Below are positions 45,844-55,927 of a stretch of 64,000 nt of DNA, piece by piece. The stretch comes from Prevotella melaninogenica (GTDB lineage Bacteria; Bacteroidota; Bacteroidia; Bacteroidales; Bacteroidaceae). The translations under genes and the position numbers were made by a program. Where the stretch lies: positions 868,001 through 932,000 of the forward strand of contig NZ_CP054010.1 in NCBI RefSeq assembly GCF_013267595.1, in the 5' to 3' direction. The notes beneath the pieces were generated by a model. The model ran no database searches. It saw only the letters and a program-made list of their open reading frames with translations, and was not told the origin of the DNA. How positions within the stretch are numbered: position 1 is the stretch's first letter; each line of letters begins with the position of its first letter.

Positions 45844-48180
45844 TTATTTCTTAATATCCGGCAGGCGATTCATTTCGCTGTTATTGATATTTACATCCGT
45901 TCGTTTGGCTTTATGCTTTCCAAAATTATACGTTAACCCTACACGTAACGAAGTATTGTCATTATCTATGTTATTTCTGAACATATAATCGTTGTATGCC
46001 ACTCGGTTATGAGCTTTGGTACCTCCAAAGATATCCTGCGCCAGAACATTCAGCAAGAGCTTATTCTTTAGGAGATTGATTTTGCAGCCCAAACCTAAGC
46101 AATCGATATTCCCAGTATGAAAAGATTCTTCCACTCCCGGAAATACATGATAATAATTTGCAAAAATGGTCATAGCCTTGTAGCGATAACTAAGATTTGC
46201 AGAGAGAGTCGTGTTCAAGCTCTTCAAATCCGAATCATCCAGTTCTTCTGCCATAGACTTGGCCTTCAGATAGTACATAGAAGCACTTGTATACAAGTTG
46301 AATTTACCCCACGAGAAATTATAACTAACATCTCCGCCGTAGGTGTTTATGGTTAGGCAGTTCTTGGGATAGTACTTGGTATATAAATCATCAACCACTT
46401 GTATCAGGCTCTGTATGGCGTCAGAAGTGTGATAGTAGTACAAATCTACATTAAGGTTTCCCTTAAAGACATAGTTAAACTCTAAATTATCCATGATGGA
46501 CGGAACAAGCCTGTCGTTTCCTTCCGAGTAAGAATAAGTGTCGCGATAAACCTTTGTCGGATCCATATTGTTCATACTTGGCCGGTTGATTCGCTTGCTA
46601 TATCCTAAAGAGAAGGAATGGTCGTCGGAAGGATTATAGGAAAACTCTGCGAACGGAAACCAATGATGATATTTATTGGAAACGGTTAAACCGCCAAGCG
46701 TTATCCCATTATTGCTTGTATGCTCATAGCGCAACCCTGCCTTGGCATAAAAAGGACCAAAGTTCCGGTGAACATCTGCATAGAGGGCCGTTATTGTTTC
46801 TTTGAACAAGAAACCATTGCTGCCTCCGTAATCCGAAATGTTGTTCGTTCTGAAATGGGAGTACTTGCCACCCACCTCAAAGTTCAGCCACGTAAAGGGA
46901 AGGTTTAAGTCTGCGCTGAGAGTATTCACCACATTGCTGTAATTGTCCCAACTGCTCGAAAAGGGGTGAGCCGAGCCAGAATCGTACACCTGGTTGACAT
47001 CATCGCTTAAATGAATGTAATTATAATTCAGCGTTAGCTTCTTACCTATGCTGTCCAGCTTCCATTCCACATAAGGGGAAATCGTTTCCAAACGATACTT
47101 GTCGTGAGTCTGCTCCGAATAGGTGTTCGACGGATAAGAACCATCACTGAAGTTCATTTCGCCCTTGTGAAAGCCCTTATTACGAGAACGATTGAGAGTG
47201 GAAAAGAATCCTATTTTTACATGCCCTATTTGATAGCTGCTATTAAGATTCTGGCTCAATATGTCATAGCGGTTAAGAGTATAATCGTTCGTAACACGTG
47301 TGTATGTCGGATAGATGTAAGAGCTTTTCATCTTCTGAGGGCGTTTTTCGTTGGAGTTGTCGACTTTGTACTCTACCGAAAAATTACCTGATGAGAACGA
47401 CAAGTCAGCTCCCTCCTCGGCTGCAAAATGAGTGCGTTGTGTCAGCAAGGTGTGAATTTTTCCATCAAAACCTACCGGCTTGCTTTTTAGGATAATGTTC
47501 AGCACTCCGCTGTTACCCGCAGCATCAAATCTGGCAGAAGGATTTGTAATGAGTTCTATTTTACTAATGTTCTCAGAGGGTAACGTACGCAAATACATAT
47601 CCAAATCCTTTCCCTCCAAATTAACCCTGTGTCCGTCCACCAATACAAGAACATTGCTCTTTCCTATTATCTTTATCTCCTCGCTTGTCGGGTCTATGCG
47701 AGGGATATTATGAAGTAAATCGCGTGTACTGAACCCCTGGGCAAAAGGACTGTTCTGAACTAAATATACAAGTTTTCCGGCTTTCTGACTAAGCATTCTG
47801 CGCTGAGAGGTAACCGTAACCTCCTTCATTGTGTATTTCTTTATTTCTAAAGGAATATCACCCAAATCGGTGTCGGCTTGCACATCGAGGGTGTCGGTCT
47901 TAAGAATATCGCCCAACTGTCGGTATCTGAACACATACTTGCCCGAAGAAAGCGAAAGAGCAAACCTGCCTTCTTCATCCGATAAGCTGCTGGAAGTGAC
48001 ATCCCCGCCAAGAGGGCTTACTAATATCTCAGCGGCATCCAAAGGAGTAGTCCTGTCTACCTTCTCCACCAACCTCCCCTTCAGCTGCCATTGCTGGGCA
48101 TACATAGGCTGGCTCGATAGTAAAAGAAATATAAAACTTATAGGTGTGAACTGCAAAATTGAATGTAAAGATTTTACCAT
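45844..48180 (-). CDS. Outer-membrane beta-barrel receptor (CarboxypepD_reg / OMP_b-brl type)
   Basis: 778 residues from ATG 48180; ATG 48186 (adds two residues) and 48222 are alternatives, but the promoter start near 48232 argues against the last. Signal peptide (FTPISFIFLLLSSQPMYAQ), then a regulatory-like domain (WQLKGRLVEKVDRTTPLDAAE), a MKEVTVTSQRRMLSQKAGK region in TonB-box position, a plug (ILVDGHRVNLEGKDLDMYLRTLPSENISKIELITNPSARFDAAG in blocks) and a barrel ending NFGKHKAKR. The extra polar tail of ~20 residues is unusual, as most barrels end in an aromatic. Outer-membrane receptor of the TonB-dependent type; substrate unknown. It is not a SusC, since there is no SusD beside it. Confidence 0.88.
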   Translation of the reverse strand: MVKSLHSILQFTPISFIFLLLSSQPMYAQQWQLKGRLVEKVDRTTPLDAAEILVSPLGGDVTSSSLSDEEGRFALSLSSGKYVFRYRQLGDILKTDTLDVQADTDLGDIPLEIKKYTMKEVTVTSQRRMLSQKAGKLVYLVQNSPFAQGFSTRDLLHNIPRIDPTSEEIKIIGKSNVLVLVDGHRVNLEGKDLDMYLRTLPSENISKIELITNPSARFDAAGNSGVLNIILKSKPVGFDGKIHTLLTQRTHFAAEEGADLSFSSGNFSVEYKVDNSNEKRPQKMKSSYIYPTYTRVTNDYTLNRYDILSQNLNSSYQIGHVKIGFFSTLNRSRNKGFHKGEMNFSDGSYPSNTYSEQTHDKYRLETISPYVEWKLDSIGKKLTLNYNYIHLSDDVNQVYDSGSAHPFSSSWDNYSNVVNTLSADLNLPFTWLNFEVGGKYSHFRTNNISDYGGSNGFLFKETITALYADVHRNFGPFYAKAGLRYEHTSNNGITLGGLTVSNKYHHWFPFAEFSYNPSDDHSFSLGYSKRINRPSMNNMDPTKVYRDTYSYSEGNDRLVPSIMDNLEFNYVFKGNLNVDLYYYHTSDAIQSLIQVVDDLYTKYYPKNCLTINTYGGDVSYNFSWGKFNLYTSASMYYLKAKSMAEELDDSDLKSLNTTLSANLSYRYKAMTIFANYYHVFPGVEESFHTGNIDCLGLGCKINLLKNKLLLNVLAQDIFGGTKAHNRVAYNDYMFRNNIDNDNTSLRVGLTYNFGKHKAKRTDVNINNSEMNRLPDIKK

Positions 48181-48238
48181 TATCATATTACATAGTATTT
48201 TTATATTAGGTTCATAAAGCATATATTATACTAAGGTA

Positions 48239-48269
48239 CAAAAGTAGTAAAAAAATATTGAAAGAACAA
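48239..48269 (-). promoter_or_regulatory. Promoter of the outer-membrane receptor gene
   Basis: Minus strand TTG (complement of 48267-48269), 20 bases, TACTTTTG (complement of 48239-48246). Start near 48232 gives a ~50-base leader. Confidence 0.65.
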
Positions 48270-48324
48270 TCTATTACTGTTTTTACGTCATTTTTTATGT
48301 TGAGTTGATGATTTTATGAGTGCT

Positions 48325-49000
48325 GAGTTTACAAGTTGTTTGTAGACAGGGTAATAGAAAGACAGAGTAACATAAGAACGTTTTTGTGACGAGTTTTTGA
48401 GTGCATAGGTCAGCAAATGAGAACAAACAACTCGTTAACTTGTCCACTCGTTAACTTGTCCACTCGTAATTTTGTTACTCAAAAGAACTTTGTTCATCTG
48501 TTACTATGTCTTTCTATTATCTTGTCTATCTTCGCAAGCAACTTGTTAACTTGTCTACTGGTTCACTTTTCCACTTACCATGCTACTTTGTCTTTCCATT
48601 ATCCAGTCTTTCTTATCAAGCAACTTGTTAACTTGTCTACTGGTTCACTTGTCCACTTACCATGTTACTTTGTCTTTCTATTATCTTGTCTATCTTCGCA
48701 AGCAACTTGTTAACTTGTCTACTGGTTTACTTGTCCACTTACCATGTTACTTTGTCTTTTATTTATCCTGTCCCCACCCTGAAAAAACATTACACTCCCA
48801 TATACAAATCACCTTAAAAAGCATACAAAAACCTACCTCAAGAGCGACTCTACAACCAACAGAAAATCAAATGGTTATAAAGCCGTAAAGCAAAAGGGGC
48901 TTTATTGGACTTCAAAAGGGCGTTAGTAAGCGTCTTAAAGGGCATCTTTAATAAGCCAAAAGGGCGTCTTTGAGAAGCTAAAAGACCATATGTTGAAACA
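48325..49000. repeat. Gene-free stretch: family A with 82-bp tandem array, then family B
   Basis: AAGCAACTTGTTAACTTGTC occurs at 48536, 48618 and 48700, giving an 82-bp tandem repeat of about three copies; each unit holds GTTACTTTGTCTTTCTATTA and CTTACCATG. Bases 48815-49000 are family B (GACTTCAAAAGGGCGTTAG, CTTAAAGGGCATCTTTAATA). Open frames read across the array are repeat translations. No gene. Confidence 0.8.
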
Positions 49001-49034
49001 TAGTATGTAGAAAATTATTTACAAACAAACACCC

Positions 49035-49085
49035 CTCCACAACCTCCCCCTCTCTGTAGGAGAGGGGGTTGGGGGGTGAGGCTTT
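49035..49085. repeat. Family C palindrome
   Basis: CCTCCCCCTCTCTGTAGGAG next to AGGGGGTTGGGGGGTGAGGC, as after ettA. Confidence 0.6.
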
Positions 49086-49136
49086 TTAAGAGTCTTCAGC
49101 AATTTGGAGTAATACCGTTTGAGATTAATACTTTGA

Positions 49137-49422
49137 AAAAAGGTCACACAGAGAAATGGAGAGCACAGAGGTTTTATATAGCAGAAATCGTTAGGCACAG
49201 AGGCACCGTTGGTGCGTGGAGGAACAGAGGATATTTGCGAGTTTTATTAATGTTTTTGTCTACTTCATTCCAAAGCAGTGGTTTGCAAGATTCCTTAAAA
49301 CGTTTATTACTAAAGTTATCAGCAACACGTACACTACGACTCTGTCGCTCTTTGTGCCTTCGGCACCTCCGTGATATTGTCTGCTTTCACCTCCGTGCTC
49401 TCCCCCTCTCTGTGTGACTTTT
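49137..49422. repeat. Family F: ~286-bp element with terminal inverted repeats
   Basis: The left end (49137-49173) has GTCACACAGAGA, then five unlike bases, then AGAGCAC and GAGGT; the right end (49384-49422) has the same blocks on the other strand. The arms match at about 29 of 35 positions by eye. No open frame inside. It may be a MITE-like or RNA-stem element; a related arm is at 45626. Confidence 0.65.
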
Positions 49423-49556
49423 ATATATAGTAGGCTTAATTTATCACTCCAAACTCCTGAAGAACCAAAAATATTCTCATTTTCCGTAGAAAAGTTGTAA
49501 TTTTGTAGCCGATAAACCCATGTTAGACAAACTTGCTATCAATGCTCATTGAGGAG

Positions 49557-50876
49557 ATGAAACGTTTTAAGGAGTTATTTTTTATACCGATACTATTCGT
49601 ATGTCTTTGTTGTCAGGCAAAGGCATCTGCTGTATTGCAAGATAGCATACAGCTTGCGGACTCAATAAAAACGGTTGATAGTTTAAGCCTTGTTGCTGAC
49701 ACAGGTTTAGTTCCCTCTATAAAATGTGTTCCTGCGGAGGGAGAGGATAAGTCTTGTAACACTTGTAAACCGCATTTTGATAGGATTATATATACTTGTG
49801 CACCACTTATTATAAACGGTCTTATCATGAAAGGGCAGAGTAGGCAATTTCGTGGTTTGCGAAATGACTATATACCAAGATTTGATAGGAGTTTAGATAA
49901 CTACACGCAGTATCTCCCTGCTGCCGTTATGCTTGGCTTAAAGGTTAGTGGCATGAAAGGTAGAAGTAGCTGGGGGCGTATGCTTGCCTCTGATGCTATG
50001 TCGGTAGCGTTGATGGCAGGTATTGTTAATTCGTTAAAATATTCTGCTCAAGTAGAGCGTCCAGATGGCACGGACCTACGATCTTTTCCTTCTGGGCACA
50101 CAGCGACGGCCTTTATGACTGCTACCATGCTGAATAAGGAGTATGGGTATCGGAGTCCGTGGATAGGTGTCGGTGCTTACACAGTGGCAGCTGCGACAGG
50201 TTTAATGCGTATGGCAAACAATAAGCATTGGCTGAGCGATGTACTGACAGGGGCAGGCATAGGTATTGTGGCTACAGAGTTGGGCTATTATTTTACGGAT
50301 TTGATATTTAAGAATCATGGGTTAAGAAAGGCTGATGTAGAGGAAAAGTTTGATAAGCTGCAGAAGCCGTCATACGTTGGTCTTGATTTTCTTATTAATG
50401 AGCCGTTAGGTACGTATCTCAATGAGAAAGGCTCAAAGGTTAAGGTGTCGCGTGGATGTACCTCAGCTGTTGAGGGAGCCTACTTCTTTAATCCCTATAT
50501 TGGTGTTGGTGGGCGGTTCTCTGTGACGCGTACGTCAGTCATCGTAGACAATGTCAAGGCCGAAGATAATGTCTTCGATACGTGGAAGTTAGGTGGAGGT
50601 GCTTATTTCTCTTATCCGTTATCAGAGCGTTGGCTTCTCGGTAGTAAACTCTTGGTTGTATCTGTGTTTTATCCCGACATAAAGTTAACGGACGATTTGA
50701 TTGATTCTCATCATGGAGTAGGTTTTGGAACAGGGCTTTCACTGACCTTCAGAGTTCGTCAGCATTATAATGTTCGTTTCCTTATGGACTATAATCTCTT
50801 ACCTTATCGTGTGTCAGGAGTGCGCACTTGTTTTCATTCTTTAGGATTAGGCTCCTCTTTTGTCATTAGTTTTTAA
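49557..50876 (+). CDS. PAP2-family phosphatase with barrel-like C-terminal domain
   Basis: 439 residues from ATG 49557 (signal MKRFKELFFIPILFVCLCCQ); ATG 49542 is also possible, and GAGGAG touches the chosen ATG. PAP2 motifs: K161 and R168-P169 (KYSAQVERP), PSGH 178-181, and R218 to H224 (RMANNKHWLSD). This acid phosphatase superfamily removes phosphate from lipids such as undecaprenyl-PP or lipid A, or from phosphoester sugars. After residue ~275 the sequence becomes beta-rich (FFNPYIGVGGRFSVTRTS .. LSLTFRVRQHYNVRFLMDYN .. GLGSSFVISF), ending in Phe like an outer-membrane barrel. A PAP2-to-barrel fusion is known in Bacteroidota, though its function is not settled. Flanked by repeats on both sides; monocistronic. 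Confidence 0.88.
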   Translation: MKRFKELFFIPILFVCLCCQAKASAVLQDSIQLADSIKTVDSLSLVADTGLVPSIKCVPAEGEDKSCNTCKPHFDRIIYTCAPLIINGLIMKGQSRQFRGLRNDYIPRFDRSLDNYTQYLPAAVMLGLKVSGMKGRSSWGRMLASDAMSVALMAGIVNSLKYSAQVERPDGTDLRSFPSGHTATAFMTATMLNKEYGYRSPWIGVGAYTVAAATGLMRMANNKHWLSDVLTGAGIGIVATELGYYFTDLIFKNHGLRKADVEEKFDKLQKPSYVGLDFLINEPLGTYLNEKGSKVKVSRGCTSAVEGAYFFNPYIGVGGRFSVTRTSVIVDNVKAEDNVFDTWKLGGGAYFSYPLSERWLLGSKLLVVSVFYPDIKLTDDLIDSHHGVGFGTGLSLTFRVRQHYNVRFLMDYNLLPYRVSGVRTCFHSLGLGSSFVISF

Positions 50877-50904
50877 CCAAGAGTAACGTTAAAAACAAGT
50901 CCAG

Positions 50905-51300
50905 CACAAGCAACTCGTCCACCCGTAAATTTGTTACTCAAAAGAACTTTGTTCATCTGTTACTTTTTCTTTTATTTACTCTGTCTACAAGCAACTGGTT
51001 AACTTGTCCACCCGTAAATTTGTTACCCAAAAGAACTTTGTTCATCTGTTACTTTGTCTTTTATTTACTCTGTATACAAGCAACTGGTTAACTTGTCCAC
51101 CCGTAAATTTGTTACCTAAAAGAACTTTGTTCATCTGTTACTTTGTCTTTTATTTACTCTGTCTACAAGCAACTGGTTAACTTGTCCACCCGTAAATTTG
51201 TTACTCAAAAGAACTTTGTTCATCTGTTACTTTGTCTTTTATTTACTCTGTCTACAAGCAACTGGTTAACTTGTCAACTCGTAAACTTGTCAACTCGTCT
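50905..51300. repeat. 89-bp tandem array, about four copies
   Basis: GCAACTGGTT occurs at 50991, 51080, 51169 and 51258, exactly 89 apart; a shorter first copy starts at 50910 lacking 8 bases. The unit carries GTTACTTTGTCTTTTATTTA and ACTTGTCCACCCGTAAATTT. It is a family A derivative. No gene. Confidence 0.9.
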
Positions 51301-51367
51301 ATTATCATGAATTATACCAGTAATCATAATTATGAATTTTGAATTATGAATTATGAATTAAAAGCAT

Positions 51368-51375
51368 TATCTTTG
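51368..51375 (+). promoter_or_regulatory. -7 box of the TonB-receptor/DUF4249 operon
   Basis: TATCTTTG, ~21 bases before ATG 51397, which excludes the upstream in-frame ATG 51346. Confidence 0.6.
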
Positions 51376-51396
51376 CACCGCTTAAATGTATTTCAG

Positions 51397-53898
51397 ATGA
51401 ATAAACAGTTTTTATTAGCTGCCTTATGGCTCAGCCCTTTGGGATTGTATGCACATAAGGCTAACGGGATTGGTGCGGTAACATGGAAAAACGAAGCGCC
51501 AAAAGAAAGAATGATTCGGGGCATTGATGAGGACAAGACGCACCAGCGTTTTACACTCAGTGGATATGTGAAAGACCGTAACGGAGAACCACTTATCAAT
51601 GCAACTATCTACGACCTCACCACACGACAAGGCACGATGACGAATGCCTACGGACATTTCTCGCTCACATTGGGCGAAGGACAACACGAAATAAGGTGTA
51701 GCTACGTAGGATATAAAACCCTTATTGAGACCATTGACCTATCTGCAAACCAAAACCATGACATCATCTTGCAAAACGAAGCACAGTTGGATGAGGTGGT
51801 TGTGACGACAGACCTGAACTCACCTTTGTTGAAAACGCAGACTGGAAAACTCTCTCTCTCACAGAAAGATATTAAAACGGAGTACGCACTGTTGAGTAGT
51901 CCGGACGTTATCAAGACCTTACAGCGTACGAGCGGTGTGGCTGACGGTATGGAACTTGCCAGCGGTCTCTACGTTCATGGTGGTAATGGCGACGAAAACC
52001 TCTTCTTACTCGACGGCACACCTCTCTATCATACTAACCATTCATTAGGTCTTTTCTCCTCGTTCAATGCCGATGTTGTGAAGAATGTCGACTTCTACAA
52101 GAGCGGTTTCCCAGCACGTTATGGCGGTCGTCTGTCAAGTGTCATCGACGTTCGCACGGCTGATGGCGACCTTTATAACACCCACGGCAGCTATCGTATC
52201 GGCTTACTCGATGGTGCCTTCCATATCGGGGGACCTATCAGAAAGGGTAAGACATCCTATAACTTCGGTTTGCGTCGTAGCTGGATGGACCTCCTCACGC
52301 GTCCTGCCTTTGCAATAATGAACCACAAGAGCGACAATGAGGATAAGTTGAGTATGTCGTATTTCTTCCATGACATAAACTTCAAGTTGACCAATATCTT
52401 CAACGAACGTTCGCGAATGTCGCTGAGTGTCTACTCTGGTGAGGACCGATTGGATGCAAAAGACGAGTGGCACAGTAACAATAGCAGTGGTTATAATGAC
52501 GTAGACATCTATGTGAATCGCTTCCACTGGGGTAACTTCAATGTTGCCTTAGACTGGAACTATCAGTTCTCACCGAAGCTCTTTGCTAACTTCACAGCCG
52601 TCTATACGCACAATCGCTCAACGGTTAGCAGCTCAGACGAGTGGAGATTTACACGCCCCGGAGAGAAAGAACAACTAACATTGACCTCTCATGGCTATCG
52701 TTCATCTATTGATGACATTGGCTATCGAGCAGCTTTCGACTTCCGTCCAAGCCCGCGTCATCACATTCGCTTTGGTCAGGACTATACCTATCATCGCTTC
52801 CAGCCACAGACTTACAACCGTTTTGATAACTATCAAACCAATAGTGAGGCAAAGGCTGACACGATTGCGACCCACAGTTATAATAAGAATGTGGCACATC
52901 AGCTGACCTTCTATGCCGAAGACGAGATGACACTCAACGAGAAATGGAGCCTCAACGGGGGTGTGAATGCCGATGTCTTCCATATTAGCGGTAAGACCTT
53001 CGCAACGCTGAGTCCACGTCTTTCGATGAAGTTCCAGCCAACGGAGCGTCTGTCTCTTAAGGCAAGCTACACGCTGATGAGCCAGTTTGTACACAAGATT
53101 GCCAACTCCTTCCTCGATCTTCCAACCGACTACTGGGTGCCAACGACGGCTCGACTACACCCGATGCGCTCTTGGCAGGTGGCAGCAGGAGCTTATATGA
53201 AACCTAACAAGCACTGGTTGCTCTCGTTGGAGGCTTACTACAAGCGTTCAAGTCATATCCTACAGTATTCAAGTTGGGCAGGATTAGAGCCACCAGCTGC
53301 CAACTGGGACTACATGGTAATGGAGGGTGACGGTCGCTCTTATGGTGTTGAATTGGATGCTGATTACAACATTTCCAACCTCAATCTGCACGGTTCTTAT
53401 ACCCTCTCATGGACTGAGAAGAAGTTTGATGACTTCTACGATGGTTGGTATTATGATAAGTTTGACAACCGTCATAAGCTCACCCTCACCGGAAGATGGA
53501 ACATCACAAAGAAGATTGCAGCCTTTGCAGCATGGACATTCCGCACGGGTAACCGCATGACAATCCCTACTCAGTATATCGGATTGCCTGACGTTCCAGC
53601 GCAGGAGCAGGGAGGATTGACCTTTAACTCATCTGATGACAACACGTTGAACTTTGCTTACGAAAAGCCTAACAACGTTATCTTGCCGGCTTATCACCGT
53701 CTTGACATCGGCTTCGACTTCCATCATACCACCAAGAAGGGGCATGAGCGCATCTGGAACCTCAGTTTCTACAATGCTTATTGCCACCTGAACTCACTCT
53801 GGGTACGTGTGAAAATCGACGGCAATAACCAGATGAAGATAAAGAACATAGCGTTCATCCCTGTGATTCCATCGTTCAGTTACACATTTAAATTCTAA
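51397..53898 (+). CDS. TonB-dependent outer-membrane receptor
   Basis: 833 residues from ATG 51397 (MNKQFLLAALWLSPLGLYA signal). Regulatory-like domain (FTLSGYVKDRNGEPLINATIYD .. SYVGYKT, residues ~55-130), TonB-box-like QLDEVVVTTDLNSPLLKTQ, plug (LLSSPDVIKTLQRTSGVADG, YVHGGNGDENLFLLDGTPLY) and a barrel ending FSYTFKF. It lacks the SusC hallmark and pairs instead with a DUF4249 lipoprotein that starts 9 bases after its stop. Such pairs occur widely in Bacteroidota; the cargo may be a metal chelate, vitamin or peptide. Substrate unknown. Confidence 0.93.
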   Translation: MNKQFLLAALWLSPLGLYAHKANGIGAVTWKNEAPKERMIRGIDEDKTHQRFTLSGYVKDRNGEPLINATIYDLTTRQGTMTNAYGHFSLTLGEGQHEIRCSYVGYKTLIETIDLSANQNHDIILQNEAQLDEVVVTTDLNSPLLKTQTGKLSLSQKDIKTEYALLSSPDVIKTLQRTSGVADGMELASGLYVHGGNGDENLFLLDGTPLYHTNHSLGLFSSFNADVVKNVDFYKSGFPARYGGRLSSVIDVRTADGDLYNTHGSYRIGLLDGAFHIGGPIRKGKTSYNFGLRRSWMDLLTRPAFAIMNHKSDNEDKLSMSYFFHDINFKLTNIFNERSRMSLSVYSGEDRLDAKDEWHSNNSSGYNDVDIYVNRFHWGNFNVALDWNYQFSPKLFANFTAVYTHNRSTVSSSDEWRFTRPGEKEQLTLTSHGYRSSIDDIGYRAAFDFRPSPRHHIRFGQDYTYHRFQPQTYNRFDNYQTNSEAKADTIATHSYNKNVAHQLTFYAEDEMTLNEKWSLNGGVNADVFHISGKTFATLSPRLSMKFQPTERLSLKASYTLMSQFVHKIANSFLDLPTDYWVPTTARLHPMRSWQVAAGAYMKPNKHWLLSLEAYYKRSSHILQYSSWAGLEPPAANWDYMVMEGDGRSYGVELDADYNISNLNLHGSYTLSWTEKKFDDFYDGWYYDKFDNRHKLTLTGRWNITKKIAAFAAWTFRTGNRMTIPTQYIGLPDVPAQEQGGLTFNSSDDNTLNFAYEKPNNVILPAYHRLDIGFDFHHTTKKGHERIWNLSFYNAYCHLNSLWVRVKIDGNNQMKIKNIAFIPVIPSFSYTFKF

Positions 53899-53907
53899 GT
53901 TTCGAAC

Positions 53908-54984
53908 ATGAAAAAGATATTTTTCCTCCTCTTCCTTGCCCTATCGGTGATGAGTTGCAAGGATGATTTCAGTGTCAGCAACCTGCCTGATGCAAAGCCA
54001 AAGTTGGTTGTCTATTGTATGCCTTCTACTTCCGACACCACTTATATCACGGTGTCACGTAGCATACCTTTGAAACAATATAACACAACAGAGAAGAATG
54101 TGATGATTGATGATGCAGTAATCAGCTATCAATTGAACGGACAAACGAGGACGGTGACTGCCTTGGGCAATGGTCGTTATCGTGTCGTTGGACAGCAGAA
54201 GGCGGGCGATAAGGTGCAGTTGCGTGTTGAAGCGCAGGGCTTAGAGGCTGTCGAGTCATCTACGGAGATTCCACAACCGATTGGTATCAGCAATATTGCC
54301 ACACGTATGGTACGTATGAAGAAAGACCCTTCGGCAAACGTAGAAGACTTCCTGCAGCTGCAAGCCACCTTCACCGACCCTGCCCAGACACACGATTATT
54401 ATGCTGTGCGCGTCAAGAGTAAGAAGTTGCGCTACCTTTATATTACCTGTTTTAAAAATATGGGTGGCTATATGCAGGAGGTGATGAGCTACTATTCTTA
54501 CGCTGACTATATGGAGGGACGTAAGAGCAACAGCTATGATAGTGTGGCTGTAAGATACGACTTGGAAACAGCGTATATACCTATCTCAACGGCAAGTGAA
54601 CCGCTTCTGAACCCATTGTCAGACATTGACGATGATTTCGACTTCAGTAGTGACTTTTATAAGCAGTTCTATGTCTTCGATGATGCGACAATCAATGGCA
54701 AGACTTACACACTTCGTCTGAACGTTGAACCTTACACTGGAATAAAAGATGAGACCAAAGCGTCTTTGGCAGAGCTCAAGACAAAATATGGTATAGAGGA
54801 AGGATTACAGTTAGAGTTCTATCACATCGCCCCAGCCTACTACCGTTTCCTACAGGCTTTGAACGATGTTTCGAACAATTCCCTTGCTCAAGCGGGCCTC
54901 TCTACTATCCGTACCACCTACAGCAATATGCTGAATGGTATGGGAATCTGTGCTGGGTTTAATATGAGTATCAAAAAGCATTAA
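53908..54984 (+). CDS. DUF4249 lipoprotein
   Basis: 358 residues; lipobox VMSC, Cys17. DUF4249 pattern: KLVVYCMPSTSDTTYITVSRSIPL, VMIDDAVISYQLNGQ, GNGRYRVVG, KVQLRVEAQGLEAVESSTEIPQPI, and the C-terminal HIAPAYYRFLQAL. DUF4249 proteins accompany TonB-dependent receptors and probably form the surface partner, in the way SusD does for SusC. Co-transcribed with the receptor, 9 bases apart. Its frame is compact with no odd features. Followed by family C repeats. Confidence 0.9.
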   Translation: MKKIFFLLFLALSVMSCKDDFSVSNLPDAKPKLVVYCMPSTSDTTYITVSRSIPLKQYNTTEKNVMIDDAVISYQLNGQTRTVTALGNGRYRVVGQQKAGDKVQLRVEAQGLEAVESSTEIPQPIGISNIATRMVRMKKDPSANVEDFLQLQATFTDPAQTHDYYAVRVKSKKLRYLYITCFKNMGGYMQEVMSYYSYADYMEGRKSNSYDSVAVRYDLETAYIPISTASEPLLNPLSDIDDDFDFSSDFYKQFYVFDDATINGKTYTLRLNVEPYTGIKDETKASLAELKTKYGIEEGLQLEFYHIAPAYYRFLQALNDVSNNSLAQAGLSTIRTTYSNMLNGMGICAGFNMSIKKH

Positions 54985-55927
54985 GCCAGCCAGAGCCTCA
55001 CCCCCCCAACCCCCTCTCCTACAGAGAGGGGGAGTGCTAAAAACAATTCGCTTCGAGATTACTTAAAGATTTTCCCAATCAATAGGGGAAATTCGCTATC
55101 TACTCTCCTCGCCATTCCTCTCCCCAAAGGGAAATGTAAAGCATAAAGAAATCCAGCCCCTCCCCCGCTCAGAACCAATGGTCACTGACCAAAGGGAAGT
55201 AATGAGAGAACGGGAGTGTTGGCAACAATTCGCTTTGAGATGATTTAAGGTTCTTCCGTTAAATGCGTAGATTATTAATAGAATGAGATTAATCCACATA
55301 CATGGTATGATTAGCCCTAATTAGATGGTTTTACAAGGGGGGTGATAAACTACATGCTAAATGTAATTAGGTGCGATATCTATCTGTCTTCTACAAACAA
55401 CTTATTCCCAAGGTTTATTTTTTTTGTAAACTCTTTTCACATAGTTCAAAACCAATACATGCTCTTTTGACTTCTTAAAGATGCCCTTTTGGCTTGCAAA
55501 AGATGCTCTTTAAGACCCTTACTAACGCCCTTTTGAAGTCCAAATCAGCACCTTTTCTTGTCCTGTTTTATAACTAATTGATTTCCTGTTGATTATAAAC
55601 CTACTTTTTTACATGTGGTTTTACCGTAATTTATTGATGTTTTATTTGAAATTATGTAATGATTTTTCAAAGCCTAATTAGCAGATTTTCGAAGTCTTAA
55701 AATAGAATGTTTTTCAATGTCAGAGGATGATAATAGGATAGATAGTTGACTATCTTAGCTATATTTTTGTTTAATGAGTAACTTTGGTTCTTCCGTTAAA
55801 GCAATACGAAAAGCGTCCACATATTTAACGGAAAACCTGATTTAAGAACTTCTTCTATCAGTAGGGGGATCACGCATTTCACTCCCCTCTCCATTCGGAG
55901 AGGGGCTGGGGGTGAGGCTTCTTTTTT
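54985..55927. repeat. Gene-free stretch: family C, family B, family C
   Basis: Bases 54992-55200 are family C palindromes (CCCCCTCTCCTACAGAGAGG and others, with GGTCACTGACC). Bases 55455-55690 are family B in complementary orientation (AGATGCCCTTTTGGC, AGATGCTCTTTAAGAC, ACGCCCTTTTGAAG), with its AT-rich flank. Bases 55860-55925 are family C again, next to the end of the following minus-strand gene. No gene. Confidence 0.75.
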
